A stretch of DNA of 64,000 nt, taken from CAIWKO01 sp964469155. Lineage in GTDB: Bacteria > Bacteroidota > Bacteroidia > Bacteroidales > CAIWKO01. The notes below the pieces were generated by a model, which was not told where the DNA came from, searched no databases, and saw nothing but the letters and a program-made list of their open reading frames with translations. Position numbers and translations under genes: made by a program. Numbering within the stretch: the first letter of the stretch is position 1; each line of letters begins with the position of its first letter. The stretch covers positions 10,004 through 74,003 of the forward strand of contig CAYXXU010000008.1 of NCBI GenBank assembly GCA_964469155.1, in the 5' to 3' direction. Positions 35,256-43,901 of the stretch are shown here, piece by piece.

Positions 35256-38021
35256 ATGAAAAGACTTTTTACCCTGAAAGCCATTTTGCTTTTTGTAATA
35301 CTGCTTCCTTTGTTCAGCCTGGCCAACACCTATACGGTAAGCAACACCAACGACTCGGGAACGGGTTCACTGCGTTGGGCCATCAGCAATGCTGAAACAC
35401 ATTCAGGGGCTGATACCATAATTTTCGGCCTCATTCCCTCCGATCCCCAGTACAACGCGGGCACAGGAGTCTATACCATCACCCTGCTGACCGACCTCCC
35501 CTATTTCATAGGAGGCAACACCTTCATCAACGGCAATTCTCAGACTTTACTTTCAAATTCGAATCCCAACGGGCCCGAGATATTTATTACCTGCAGCACC
35601 ACCCTCAATGCTTCGTTTATCCTGGCTTCACCAGGAAACAGAATTCAGGGTTTAGGCATTTACGGTTTCACCTATGGATTACTGATCTATGGAGGCACTG
35701 CCAACATCATCACTGATTGTTACATCGGCTGCAACACCTCCGGCTCGCAGGCAGCAGTAACTGCCAATATGTACGGCATTGGTATCACCAATAACGCCAT
35801 GAACAATATCATTGAAAACAACCTGATCTCAGGCAATATCAGCGCTGGGGTTGCCATCAATGTCGCATACTCCAACACCATACGCGGCAATAAGATAGGT
35901 ACCAATCGCACGGGATCGCTGAAAATTGCCAACAATTACGGAATAGCCATCGACAACGGCTCAGGCAATATCATAGGCGGCAATTCGGCTGCTAACCTCA
36001 TCTCGGGCAATACCAGCGCGGGCATAGTGATCAGCAACACCGCCTCGGCGGGAAACCAGATATTGGGCAACCTCATAGGCACCGAAGTCACAGGCAACGA
36101 TACCTTGTCCAATGGAAGCGGCATATTCCTGGTTGGGGCTAAGAACACCATTATAGGCGGAAATACGGCTGCTTCCAGAAATATCATTTCGGGCAACCTA
36201 CAGGCCGGCATAGTGCTGAACGGAATTGGCACCCGCAACAATATCATCAAAGGTAACTACATAGGGACCAACATCAATGGCACGGACTATCTGAGCAATC
36301 ACACGGGCATTATCCTTAAAGCGCAAAGCAATTACAATATCGTGGGAGGCTTGACAGCCGCCGAACGTAACCTGATCTCGGGCAACATAGAGATTGGAGT
36401 ATATATCGAATCGAGCGACAGCAATATCTTTGTCGGCAACTATATAGGGCCCGATATCACCGGGGCAGGTATCTTCACCAATGGCGACTCGGTGGTGCAG
36501 GGCAATGGCATTGAACTCAACACGGTCTCAAGATACAATCAGATAGGCGGAAGCAGCGCCGCCGAACGCAATGTGATCTCGGGCAACCGTGTGTATGGTT
36601 TGGTGTATTATGGCAACAGTTCATTTAACAACACTTCGGGCAACTATATCGGCACCGATGCTTCAGGCAATCACAAACTGCCCAATGCTACCGGGATATG
36701 TGTAGACGGAGGGTCCAACCACAACATCATTAACAACAACCTGCTTTCGGGCAATAAAAGCTATGGGATATTTTTTGTGACCACCGGCACCTACTATAAT
36801 GAATTCAAAGGCAATAAGGTCGGCACCAATGCAATGGTCACCGACACCATTCCTAATTATATCGGTGTAATAGTGGCAGCAGGGACCCGATACAATACCA
36901 TTGGAGGCACCGCCAGCGGTGAAGCCAATATCATCACAGGCAATTATTACGACGGTATTGAGATAGCCGATTATGGAACCGATCATAATCAGATAGTCGG
37001 CAACATCATAGGCTCAACGAATCCTTCCATTCCCGGAAATTACAACGGAATTGGCATTGCCACGAATCCGAAGAACAACCTCATTTCATACAATACCATT
37101 GTCAACAACAAATACATGGGTATGATACTGTTCGAACATGCCGACAGCAACCAAATATTGAATAATTATATAGGTACCGACGCAACTACAGCCACTGATA
37201 TGGGAAACGGAGCGGCAGGTATTGCCATTGTACAGGGTGCTTCTGCCAACTTTATCAAGGCCAATGTAATCGCATATAACGATACGGCCGGCATTATCAT
37301 TGCCGACAATAACACTCTTAATAATACTCTCTCGCAAAATGCCATACATCATAACGGGTTGATAGGGATAGATATCTTTCCCTTTGGTTTTAATAACAAT
37401 GATGCCGGTGATGTGGATACAGGCCCCAACCTGTCGATGAACAGCCCGGTGTTTACTTCCACTATTTACAATCCATCGGACGGAAAGCTATGGTTGAACG
37501 GCACCATCGATTACAATTACATCAGCCCGCAGGGAATACTGATTGAGATATTCAAAAGTGTGGGCGATACCGGAGGATATGGACAGGCATTGCAATACCT
37601 GGGCAATGCCGTAGTGGATGCTTCGGGGCATTGGTTCAATGCTTTCACGGGAGCCACGGCCGGAGAAAAACTGGTGGCCACGGCTACTGATATTTTTGGA
37701 AATACCTCTGAGTTCTCGCCCAATTCGGATATTGTTGCCGGAATGGACGACCTGAGTGCAATAAACTCATCGTTCCAGATATTTCCCAATCCTGCCAAAG
37801 AGGAATGTTATCTGCAGTATATGCTTTCAGAGTCTCAGTTCATCACGGCCCGCTTGTATTCTATAGATGGAAGATTTGTATCCACATTGTTCTCCGAAAT
37901 CCTTCCTTCATCCTCCTCTTATAAATCCATACCTGCAGGGGAATTTCCGGAAGGAATGTATTTCATTGAGCTTAGCGGGCCGAATTTTAAGAAAAACATA
38001 AAACTGATCATTGTAAAATAA
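35256..38021 (+). CDS. T9SS-exported right-handed beta-helix protein 1
   Basis: 921 aa. Signal peptide (ending near SLAN), then the N-terminal cap YTVSNTNDSGTGSLRWAI common to parallel beta-helix surface proteins. It is followed by about 25 rungs with repeated SGN, IIGGN, NYIGTD and ERNLISGN motifs (about residues 100-710). A beta-sandwich segment (about 715-830) and a T9SS type A CTD (FQIFPNPAKEECYLQY ... GMYFIELSGPNFK ... IIVK) end it. Probably a surface carbohydrate-binding or -acting protein; no catalytic residues were identified. The paralogue begins 6 bp downstream, in the same operon. Confidence 0.85.
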   Translation: MKRLFTLKAILLFVILLPLFSLANTYTVSNTNDSGTGSLRWAISNAETHSGADTIIFGLIPSDPQYNAGTGVYTITLLTDLPYFIGGNTFINGNSQTLLSNSNPNGPEIFITCSTTLNASFILASPGNRIQGLGIYGFTYGLLIYGGTANIITDCYIGCNTSGSQAAVTANMYGIGITNNAMNNIIENNLISGNISAGVAINVAYSNTIRGNKIGTNRTGSLKIANNYGIAIDNGSGNIIGGNSAANLISGNTSAGIVISNTASAGNQILGNLIGTEVTGNDTLSNGSGIFLVGAKNTIIGGNTAASRNIISGNLQAGIVLNGIGTRNNIIKGNYIGTNINGTDYLSNHTGIILKAQSNYNIVGGLTAAERNLISGNIEIGVYIESSDSNIFVGNYIGPDITGAGIFTNGDSVVQGNGIELNTVSRYNQIGGSSAAERNVISGNRVYGLVYYGNSSFNNTSGNYIGTDASGNHKLPNATGICVDGGSNHNIINNNLLSGNKSYGIFFVTTGTYYNEFKGNKVGTNAMVTDTIPNYIGVIVAAGTRYNTIGGTASGEANIITGNYYDGIEIADYGTDHNQIVGNIIGSTNPSIPGNYNGIGIATNPKNNLISYNTIVNNKYMGMILFEHADSNQILNNYIGTDATTATDMGNGAAGIAIVQGASANFIKANVIAYNDTAGIIIADNNTLNNTLSQNAIHHNGLIGIDIFPFGFNNNDAGDVDTGPNLSMNSPVFTSTIYNPSDGKLWLNGTIDYNYISPQGILIEIFKSVGDTGGYGQALQYLGNAVVDASGHWFNAFTGATAGEKLVATATDIFGNTSEFSPNSDIVAGMDDLSAINSSFQIFPNPAKEECYLQYMLSESQFITARLYSIDGRFVSTLFSEILPSSSSYKSIPAGEFPEGMYFIELSGPNFKKNIKLIIVK

Positions 38022-38027
38022 GGTAGT

Positions 38028-40076
38028 ATGAAAAAGTTTACCTCATTTCTGATTGCCCTGTTGCTGGTTAAGTTAAGCTTTGCCACCATTTTTACCGTTA
38101 CCACCACTGCCGATAGCGGTCCGGGTTCGCTGCGGCAGGCTCTGACAGATGCCTATACCCCTGCCCCATCGCATACCATCAACTTTAATATACCCACCAG
38201 CGATGCCGGGTATAATTCAACCACAGGGGTTTGGACCATTACCCCCTTGTCCACTCTGCCTTATATCATCAACAGCAACGTTATTATCGATGGCAACACC
38301 CAGACAACGAATCAGGGCAACACCAATCCCAACGGACCCGAAATCATGCTTTTTGGAAACGGAACCATTGATTACGGATTGTTTATTTTTAATGCTTCCA
38401 ACTGCATCATCAGCGGGCTTATTATCAGTAAATTTATTTATGGAGTGGAGATTGCAGGAAATCTGGCCAGAAACAACCAAGTAAGGGGCAACTATATTGG
38501 CACCAATTATAATGCATCGGACACTTTGGGCAACAATATTGGTGTTGAGATTCTGGGTGGTCCTAAGCATAACGTTATCGGAGGAACCGTGGCTGCCTAT
38601 CATAATATCGTTTCGGGAAACAATCATATCGGCATCCGCATTGCCAATGCCGATTCGAATATCATTGCAGGCAATTATGTGGGCGTTGACCGGACAGGTG
38701 CTTATTCTCTGCGGAATTATGATGGCATTTCGGTGGAAGGTACTTCGAAATATAATATCATTGGCAGTTATTCTGTCGCAGGACGTAACCTGGTGTCGGG
38801 CAATGTGGCTTACGGCATTCCGGTGTTCGGGGCGGGATGCAATAACAATACCATAATCGGCAATTATATAGGGACTGATGTGACCGGAACCATCGCTATT
38901 CCGAATACTTATGGCGTTTTGTTTGACGATGGGGCTTCATTCAATCTTTTGGGGGGCCGAAAAGCCGGTGCAGGCAACCTGATATCGGGCAACAGCGGCT
39001 ACGGGGTTTTTATTTATAACAACAGTACCAACAGCGATACTGTAAGAGGCAACCTGATAGGAACCCAAGCCAACGGCACCCAGGCCCTGCCCAATATAAA
39101 CGGGGTGGTTATAGATGGTATTCCGCGCTACAATGTTGTGGACAGCAATGTGATCTCGGGCAATCTGCAGCAGGGTATTGTGATTCATGCTACGGGGACC
39201 GATTATAATGTGATCACACGAAACTATATCGGCACGGATATTACAGGTCAGACAGCTATTCCAAACCAAATTGATGGTATCAGGATAGGTGAAGGACCCC
39301 AACATAATCTTATAGGAGGTTCGCTGACTAACGGAAATATTATCGCCAATAATGGCGGAAATGGCGTTACGATTATGACCGAAGGTGATTATTTCAACAT
39401 AATTTCAGCTAACAGCATTCATCATAACAGTTTGCTGGGCATTGACCTCTATCCTGCCGGCGTCACAGCCAACGATGCAGGAGATGGTGATACCGGCCCC
39501 AATTTCGGCATGAATTACCCGGTAATAACTCAGGCTGATTACAATTCGGTTTCCGGCAATTTTCTTATTGCAGGCACTATTGATACGCCCTCAACAAATA
39601 CCGTTAACATTGACCTGTACAAATCCGATAATAATATCAGCGGATATGGTCAGGGTGAAAAGTATCTTACTTCTATAACCCCTGATGCCACCGGGAACTT
39701 TAATGTAGTGGTGGTTACCGGAATATGGGGAGGCGATAAAGTAACCGCCACAGCCACCGATGCTCAGGGCAATACTTCGGAGTTTTCGGCTTCGGTGATG
39801 GTGAGTGGCATTGAAGATAATTTGGGACAACTACCTTTCACCCTCTACCCTGTTCCTGCTAAAAATAAACTTCATCTGCAACTACAAGAGCAAATAGAAA
39901 TCAGCGAGTTAAAAGTTATGAATCTGTTAGGAGAAAAAATGCTATCGCAGACATTTTTGCCATGTGCGGGCAAATCATCTTATGAACTGTATGTCGGAAG
40001 TCTGCCTCCGGGTTTGTATTTGCTGCAGATTGTTTCAGAAAAAGCAAGCAGTGTAATGAAATTTATAAAGAAATAA
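38028..40076 (+). CDS. T9SS-exported right-handed beta-helix protein 2
   Basis: 682 aa, a shorter paralogue of the upstream protein, with the same plan: signal peptide (ending near SFAT), FTVTTTADSGPGSLRQAL cap, beta-helix rungs (GNYIGTD, NVIGG, NLVSGN; about residues 90-480), a beta-sandwich part and a T9SS CTD (LYPVPAKNKLHLQLQ ... GLYLLQIVSEK). The pair arose by tandem duplication, with loss or gain of rungs. The CTD has VP in place of the usual NP in the first motif. Confidence 0.85.
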   Translation: MKKFTSFLIALLLVKLSFATIFTVTTTADSGPGSLRQALTDAYTPAPSHTINFNIPTSDAGYNSTTGVWTITPLSTLPYIINSNVIIDGNTQTTNQGNTNPNGPEIMLFGNGTIDYGLFIFNASNCIISGLIISKFIYGVEIAGNLARNNQVRGNYIGTNYNASDTLGNNIGVEILGGPKHNVIGGTVAAYHNIVSGNNHIGIRIANADSNIIAGNYVGVDRTGAYSLRNYDGISVEGTSKYNIIGSYSVAGRNLVSGNVAYGIPVFGAGCNNNTIIGNYIGTDVTGTIAIPNTYGVLFDDGASFNLLGGRKAGAGNLISGNSGYGVFIYNNSTNSDTVRGNLIGTQANGTQALPNINGVVIDGIPRYNVVDSNVISGNLQQGIVIHATGTDYNVITRNYIGTDITGQTAIPNQIDGIRIGEGPQHNLIGGSLTNGNIIANNGGNGVTIMTEGDYFNIISANSIHHNSLLGIDLYPAGVTANDAGDGDTGPNFGMNYPVITQADYNSVSGNFLIAGTIDTPSTNTVNIDLYKSDNNISGYGQGEKYLTSITPDATGNFNVVVVTGIWGGDKVTATATDAQGNTSEFSASVMVSGIEDNLGQLPFTLYPVPAKNKLHLQLQEQIEISELKVMNLLGEKMLSQTFLPCAGKSSYELYVGSLPPGLYLLQIVSEKASSVMKFIKK

Positions 40077-40201
40077 TGAGAATGGGAAGAATAACCACAA
40101 AGTTTCACAAAGTATTTTCACAAAGGGACACAAAGAAATTCATGCCTTGACAGTTCAATACTCAACTCCAGACTCAAGTCACTCCCAACTCCACACTTCC
40201 T

Positions 40202-41242
40202 CTACGGTATCACAAAATCCACCTTTGTATTGATATCCACATCTGCATTTTCCGATACGGTAAACGATTGGCTGAATTCGGAGTTCATGTAATCGCCCGT
40301 AAGGTATTGCCCGTCATGATCTTTGTCGATAAGCGAATAAACATAATAGGTGCCGGGATGTATGCTGCGAATCTTATACACAGAGGTGCCGACCGAAAGA
40401 AACACATAGCGCGAAATATATTTCAGACGTTCGGGATGATAGTTGCTGCCATCGAAAAGCGGCTGGGTGGTAAACATCAGGAATACCTGGTCGGTGGGCA
40501 GGACGGTGAGCGCCGTATCGATGGATATATGCGCCGTAGCGCTTCCCACGTAAGGCTGGGTGACGGAACTGTAGGGGTCGTTATCGAATGTGAAGAAGAT
40601 GCTCTGGGTCATCCCTCCAAAAGCACTGCTGAAATCTTTGGTCATTTCGGCTTTGGGATAGCCGAAACGGGCAACGGCGGCAGCAATGTTGTCGCGGCTG
40701 CCGAGGGTAGCCGTATAAGTGGAGTGCAGCACGGCGGGGTGCAACGAATCGAATTTGGTGGTGAAGGTCTTCATTTCCACCTGGTCGCCACTGAAGCGGA
40801 ATTCGGTATAGGCACGGCCGGTGCCCCGCACGAAATCGCTGAAACGATAAAAGCCTGAGTCTTCATTTACCGAATCCAGGGCTTCGTAAGTAACACAGCA
40901 GGAGTTGTTGCGGCAGCCTTCGGTGCGCATGGCCACCTTAAGCATACCTTGATGTTTCACGATAAAGAAGCTGATATTGTTCACGGTGCTGGTGTCAAGC
41001 AGCGAGAACTGCGATACCTGTGTGGCCGAAACCGGACGAAAATCGAGATACCAGTCGGTGAAATTGCCCGCCGTAGTGGTGGTGGTAACCGGTCCGTGCC
41101 ACAGGCCGGGAATGCGGTTCAGGAATTCGAATCCTTTTATAGATGTATCAATAGGATCGTCGTGTTTGCAACCATGGCTGATGATAAGGGTAAGCCCCAT
41201 CATGGTTAAGACCAGACTCCATAGGGTGAACTTCTTTTTCAT
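40202..41242 (-). CDS. Hypothetical lipoprotein
   Basis: 346 aa with lipobox near residue 25 (ISHGC). The mature part is beta-rich (WYLDFRPVSATQVSQFS, FVRGTGRAYTEFRFSGDQVEMKTF) and ends in a domain with YYVYSLIDKDHDGQYLTGDY, a D-x-D-x-D calcium-loop-like segment used in lipoprotein cargo. No known family recalled. It is divergent from the gene at 41912 across a repeat-rich region. CAAATGTA at 41274-41281 is a candidate -7 element (minus strand). Confidence 0.7.
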   Translation of the reverse strand: MKKKFTLWSLVLTMMGLTLIISHGCKHDDPIDTSIKGFEFLNRIPGLWHGPVTTTTTAGNFTDWYLDFRPVSATQVSQFSLLDTSTVNNISFFIVKHQGMLKVAMRTEGCRNNSCCVTYEALDSVNEDSGFYRFSDFVRGTGRAYTEFRFSGDQVEMKTFTTKFDSLHPAVLHSTYTATLGSRDNIAAAVARFGYPKAEMTKDFSSAFGGMTQSIFFTFDNDPYSSVTQPYVGSATAHISIDTALTVLPTDQVFLMFTTQPLFDGSNYHPERLKYISRYVFLSVGTSVYKIRSIHPGTYYVYSLIDKDHDGQYLTGDYMNSEFSQSFTVSENADVDINTKVDFVIP

Positions 41243-41325
41243 AATAATGGATTATTGCTGATGATTATGATGGCAAATGTAGGGAAATTTTGTTGATGAG
41301 AGCGAAAAAGCGGGAAGACCGGAGT

Positions 41326-41428
41326 GGGCAGTCCTCAGTCGGCAGTCTTCAGTCAGCAGTCGGCAGGGTGTTGGCTGCTGATTGCGGATAGCCGGTTGCA
41401 GATTGCAGATTGCCGACTGCCGATTTGT
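41326..41428. repeat. Two blocks of heptamer repeats
   Basis: 41326-41367 is six 7-bp units of the type CGGCAGT/CTTCAGT/CAGCAGT. 41380-41428 is seven units of the type GATTGCA/GATTGCC/GACTGCC. Twelve unrelated bases separate the blocks. They lie in the same intergenic region as the 42-bp array. Confidence 0.8.
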
Positions 41429-41493
41429 CCATTCTTCATACTTCCGACCGACGACTGCCAAAAAATCGGAAGCCCTCTGCAAACCTTTGCAGG

Positions 41494-41703
41494 TTCGTTC
41501 CGACTCATCGGAAACCGTTTGCACATATTTGCAGGTTCGTTCCGACTCATCGGAAACCGTTTGCACATATTTGCAGGGTCGTTCCGACTCATCGGAAACC
41601 GTTTGCACATATTTGCAGGATCGTTCCGACTCATCGGAAACCGTTTACACATATTTGCAATGTCGTTCCGACTCATCGGAACATGTTTCACAAATTTGCA
41701 GGG
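41494..41703. repeat. Tandem array, five 42-bp units
   Basis: Starts at 41494, 41536, 41578, 41620 and 41662. Each unit has TTCGTTCCGACTCATCGGAA near its start, with the hairpin TTCCGA-CTCA-TCGGAA, then GTTTGCACATATTTGC. Degenerate copies flank both ends. It gives open frames on both strands but no convincing protein. It lies 209 bp before the start codon at 41912. Confidence 0.9.
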
Positions 41704-41861
41704 GCGTTCCGAAGGGTTTTGCCACTTTGTAAACCTTTGCCGGCAGAAGAAAACTGTACATCATGTCAACTATCATACTTTATATAAATCGGGATGTATC
41801 TTTTTATTATTATTCACGAAAAATTTAACGTAATTTAACATTTTTATTTGAAAAATTAGAT

Positions 41862-41869
41862 TAAGTTTG
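41862..41869 (+). promoter_or_regulatory. Candidate -7 element
   Basis: TAAGTTTG, 42 bp before the ATG at 41912. No -33 TTTG at the proper distance. Confidence 0.4.
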
Positions 41870-41911
41870 TAGGGAAAATTTGATATTCATAATAAATAAA
41901 TACGTAAAATT

Positions 41912-42883
41912 ATGTCAGCATCTGTTAAATGGCATTATGCCTCCAACACATTTATGGTTTTGGCCTCCCGCAGCGGCAAGAGGTTTTACAAATTCATGTT
42001 CAGTTTCATGTCTGCATTGCACGCCGAATATGCCACACCCGACATCAAGGCAATTTACGATGAAATAAAGCCGACTTTTGATAATTACAAAAAGGCCTTC
42101 GTCGATTGGCAATCGCAGCAAGGCGTGAGCAAAGGCAAAACCTTTACCAAGGACGAACTGTTTGAAATACTGCACACCGAAAAAATGCCCGACTGGCACC
42201 GTCGCATTGTAGTGCTGCACCAGCCAAAATCGGAAGCTTACATCACTATATTTCCGCAAGGCCTCAGCCCTTTTGGCGAAGATGCCTTAGAAGCGAGGCT
42301 GCTCTATTTCCAGGATGTTATTAAAAATGCACTTTTGTATTCCGATCTGGAAACGATCACCGACGAAATGAGTCTTTTTCTTACCGAAATTGAAGGTGCA
42401 CGCACCACCCAAAAGGAGGCAGGCTCAGGGGTAAAAACTCTATCGGCCGATTTAAAGAGTATGGGCGCACTGATGGCCACCGACACTTATGGTGCATTGG
42501 CCGATTTGATGAAATTTCATAAGGCTAAGCCCGAAAATATTAAAAGATATTTCCTGTTGTCGCTACTTCATTACAATAAAAAAGACAGCGGCGAGCCTGA
42601 AGATCTGTATGAACTTACGCTGGCCAATTCCGAAACCAAAGAAGCCGGATTTCCGTTTTTGCTCACCGAAAGGCTGATGCTTTACAACAGCGGCAACACC
42701 ACCCTGCGTGTCTGGTTTGTTGCTGCCATCGGCGACGCCATGAATACTTATTTTGATTTAAATCCGGATGATGAAAAAGATTTTCTGGTCAGCGATTATG
42801 CCAATGCCGGCGACCGCTTTCTGATGATCAAAAACCTGAGCGACTCAGAAGAAGGCTCGGTTGAGATTGAAAAAGTGGATTAG
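41912..42883 (+). CDS. Hypothetical protein
   Basis: 323 aa, no export signal or membrane helix. Helical N-terminal half (DEIKPTFDNYKKAFVDWQ) and a segment PKSEAYITIFPQGLSPFGEDALEARL near residue 108. The C-terminal ~90 residues are beta-rich (FLLTERLMLYNSGNTTLRVWF). No family recognised. Terminated by a very strong hairpin. A 42-bp repeat array lies upstream. Confidence 0.7.
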   Translation: MSASVKWHYASNTFMVLASRSGKRFYKFMFSFMSALHAEYATPDIKAIYDEIKPTFDNYKKAFVDWQSQQGVSKGKTFTKDELFEILHTEKMPDWHRRIVVLHQPKSEAYITIFPQGLSPFGEDALEARLLYFQDVIKNALLYSDLETITDEMSLFLTEIEGARTTQKEAGSGVKTLSADLKSMGALMATDTYGALADLMKFHKAKPENIKRYFLLSLLHYNKKDSGEPEDLYELTLANSETKEAGFPFLLTERLMLYNSGNTTLRVWFVAAIGDAMNTYFDLNPDDEKDFLVSDYANAGDRFLMIKNLSDSEEGSVEIEKVD

Positions 42884-42900
42884 TGAAACAGTTTAGTATA

Positions 42901-42939
42901 AAAACTCCCGTAGTGAATTGCTACGGGAGTTTTTTTTTT
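42901..42939 (+). terminator. Strong Rho-independent terminator
   Basis: ACTCCCGTAG (42904-42913) pairs perfectly with CTACGGGAGT (42921-42930), with a 7-base loop and nine T from 42930. Confidence 0.95.
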
Positions 42940-43086
42940 GTGAAAAAAATTAAATGTCTTCTTTGTGTTGTAACTAATATGTAGTTTTGGGGGAAAGAAA
43001 CCGTTTTCAAACGTTTGTAAATAGACTGGCAGCAATAAACAAATTATGCCTCACCCTATAAGACATGAAATGAAAATCACATAAAA

Positions 43087-43470
43087 ATGAAAATAATAAC
43101 CACAATTCTGACAATCTTTGCCCTGACTTCTTCTTGTGGTCAGAAGTATTTAGTTGAATGTCGCAATTTTGATTGTATCGAAAAAAATAAAAACCAATCA
43201 GCATCTATCCACGGAGTTTTTCAAGAATATTCACCAAATACAAAAGTTAAGGACAAATCTTATAAATTTTGGGACTATGAAATTTTACTGGAAGATAGTG
43301 TGACAATACCTATAAATGCATCAGACAGAAATTACGACATATATTTAGGAAAACAAGTAATAATTGACGGGTTTATATTTTACGGAATTGTAATGGGAGA
43401 CAATGACGGCAAAAGTTCAAATGCCACTGGCTTCAGGATTGAATTAGACAAAATACAAGAAGACAAATAA
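43087..43470 (+). CDS. Small lipoprotein in an integron-like cassette
   Basis: 127 aa. Lipobox near residue 17 (TSSC), then a mature part rich in Asp, Asn, Lys and Ile (CRNFDCIEKNKNQS) with paired Cys. A beta-rich tail (YDIYLGKQVIIDGFIFYGIVMG) resembles small lipoproteins found as gene cassettes. The codon bias is more AT-rich (repeated gaca/aata codons) than in its neighbours. The attC-like site begins 48 bp after the stop, as in a gene cassette. No own promoter was seen. Confidence 0.65.
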   Translation: MKIITTILTIFALTSSCGQKYLVECRNFDCIEKNKNQSASIHGVFQEYSPNTKVKDKSYKFWDYEILLEDSVTIPINASDRNYDIYLGKQVIIDGFIFYGIVMGDNDGKSSNATGFRIELDKIQEDK

Positions 43471-43518
43471 TTTTCTATGAATAGCACGTATACGAATTAT
43501 CTGTTAAAAAGGGCGAAG

Positions 43519-43623
43519 GCCTAACTTGCGGCTTAGCAGTGATTGCTGCTGTACTTGACAATAGGTTTGATATTTCATTATATTTGAGTGCAGCTAACTA
43601 CTGCAAGCCGCTATGCGTTAATT
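43519..43623 (+). other. attC-like integron recombination site
   Basis: The 5' end GCCTAAC fits the inverse-core RYYYAAC. The 3' end GCGTTAATT contains the core GTTA, with the last positions deviating from GTTRRRY. Between them GCGGCTT (43529-43535) pairs with AAGCCGC (43604-43610), and GCAG pairs with CTGC, leaving one unpaired A, as in the extrahelical base of attC. GCTGC/GCAGC pairing continues inside. About 105 bp, within the known range. No integrase gene is in the window. Confidence 0.6.
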
Positions 43624-43638
43624 CGCCGAAACATTGAC

Positions 43639-43758
43639 CATTAATGACTATTAATGACTATTAATGACTATTAATGACAATGAATGACTATTAATGACTA
43701 TTAATGACTATTAATGACAATAAATGACAATAAATGACAATAAATGACCATCAATGAC
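43639..43758. repeat. Tandem array, twelve 10-bp units
   Basis: Consensus TATTAATGAC; later copies read AATAAATGAC. The array ends 143 bp before the MBOAT start codon. The unit equals about one helical turn. Confidence 0.95.
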
Positions 43759-43901
43759 ATCTTATCTTCGGTCTACGGTCTTCCGTCTTCCTCCTATCTT
43801 TTTCTTGGTCAGTTCCGAAATCTGCATTAATTTTGCCGCGCTTTGCAGGCAGGAGTTTTATGCTGCAAAACAGTCCGAAAAACGTCTGAACCCTATAAGT
43901 A

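Noticed and set aside
41494..41703. Possible CRISPR array
   Set aside because: Units are contiguous with no unique spacers; no cas genes nearby. The same applies to the other arrays.
41494..41703. GGTTCGTTCC resembling a tRNA T-loop
   Set aside because: It is part of the repeat unit, with no acceptor or anticodon arms around it.
41324..41833. Overlapping ORFs on both strands reading RSDSSETVC or RNDPANMC repeats
   Set aside because: Created by the 42-bp array and heptamer blocks; no recognisable protein feature.
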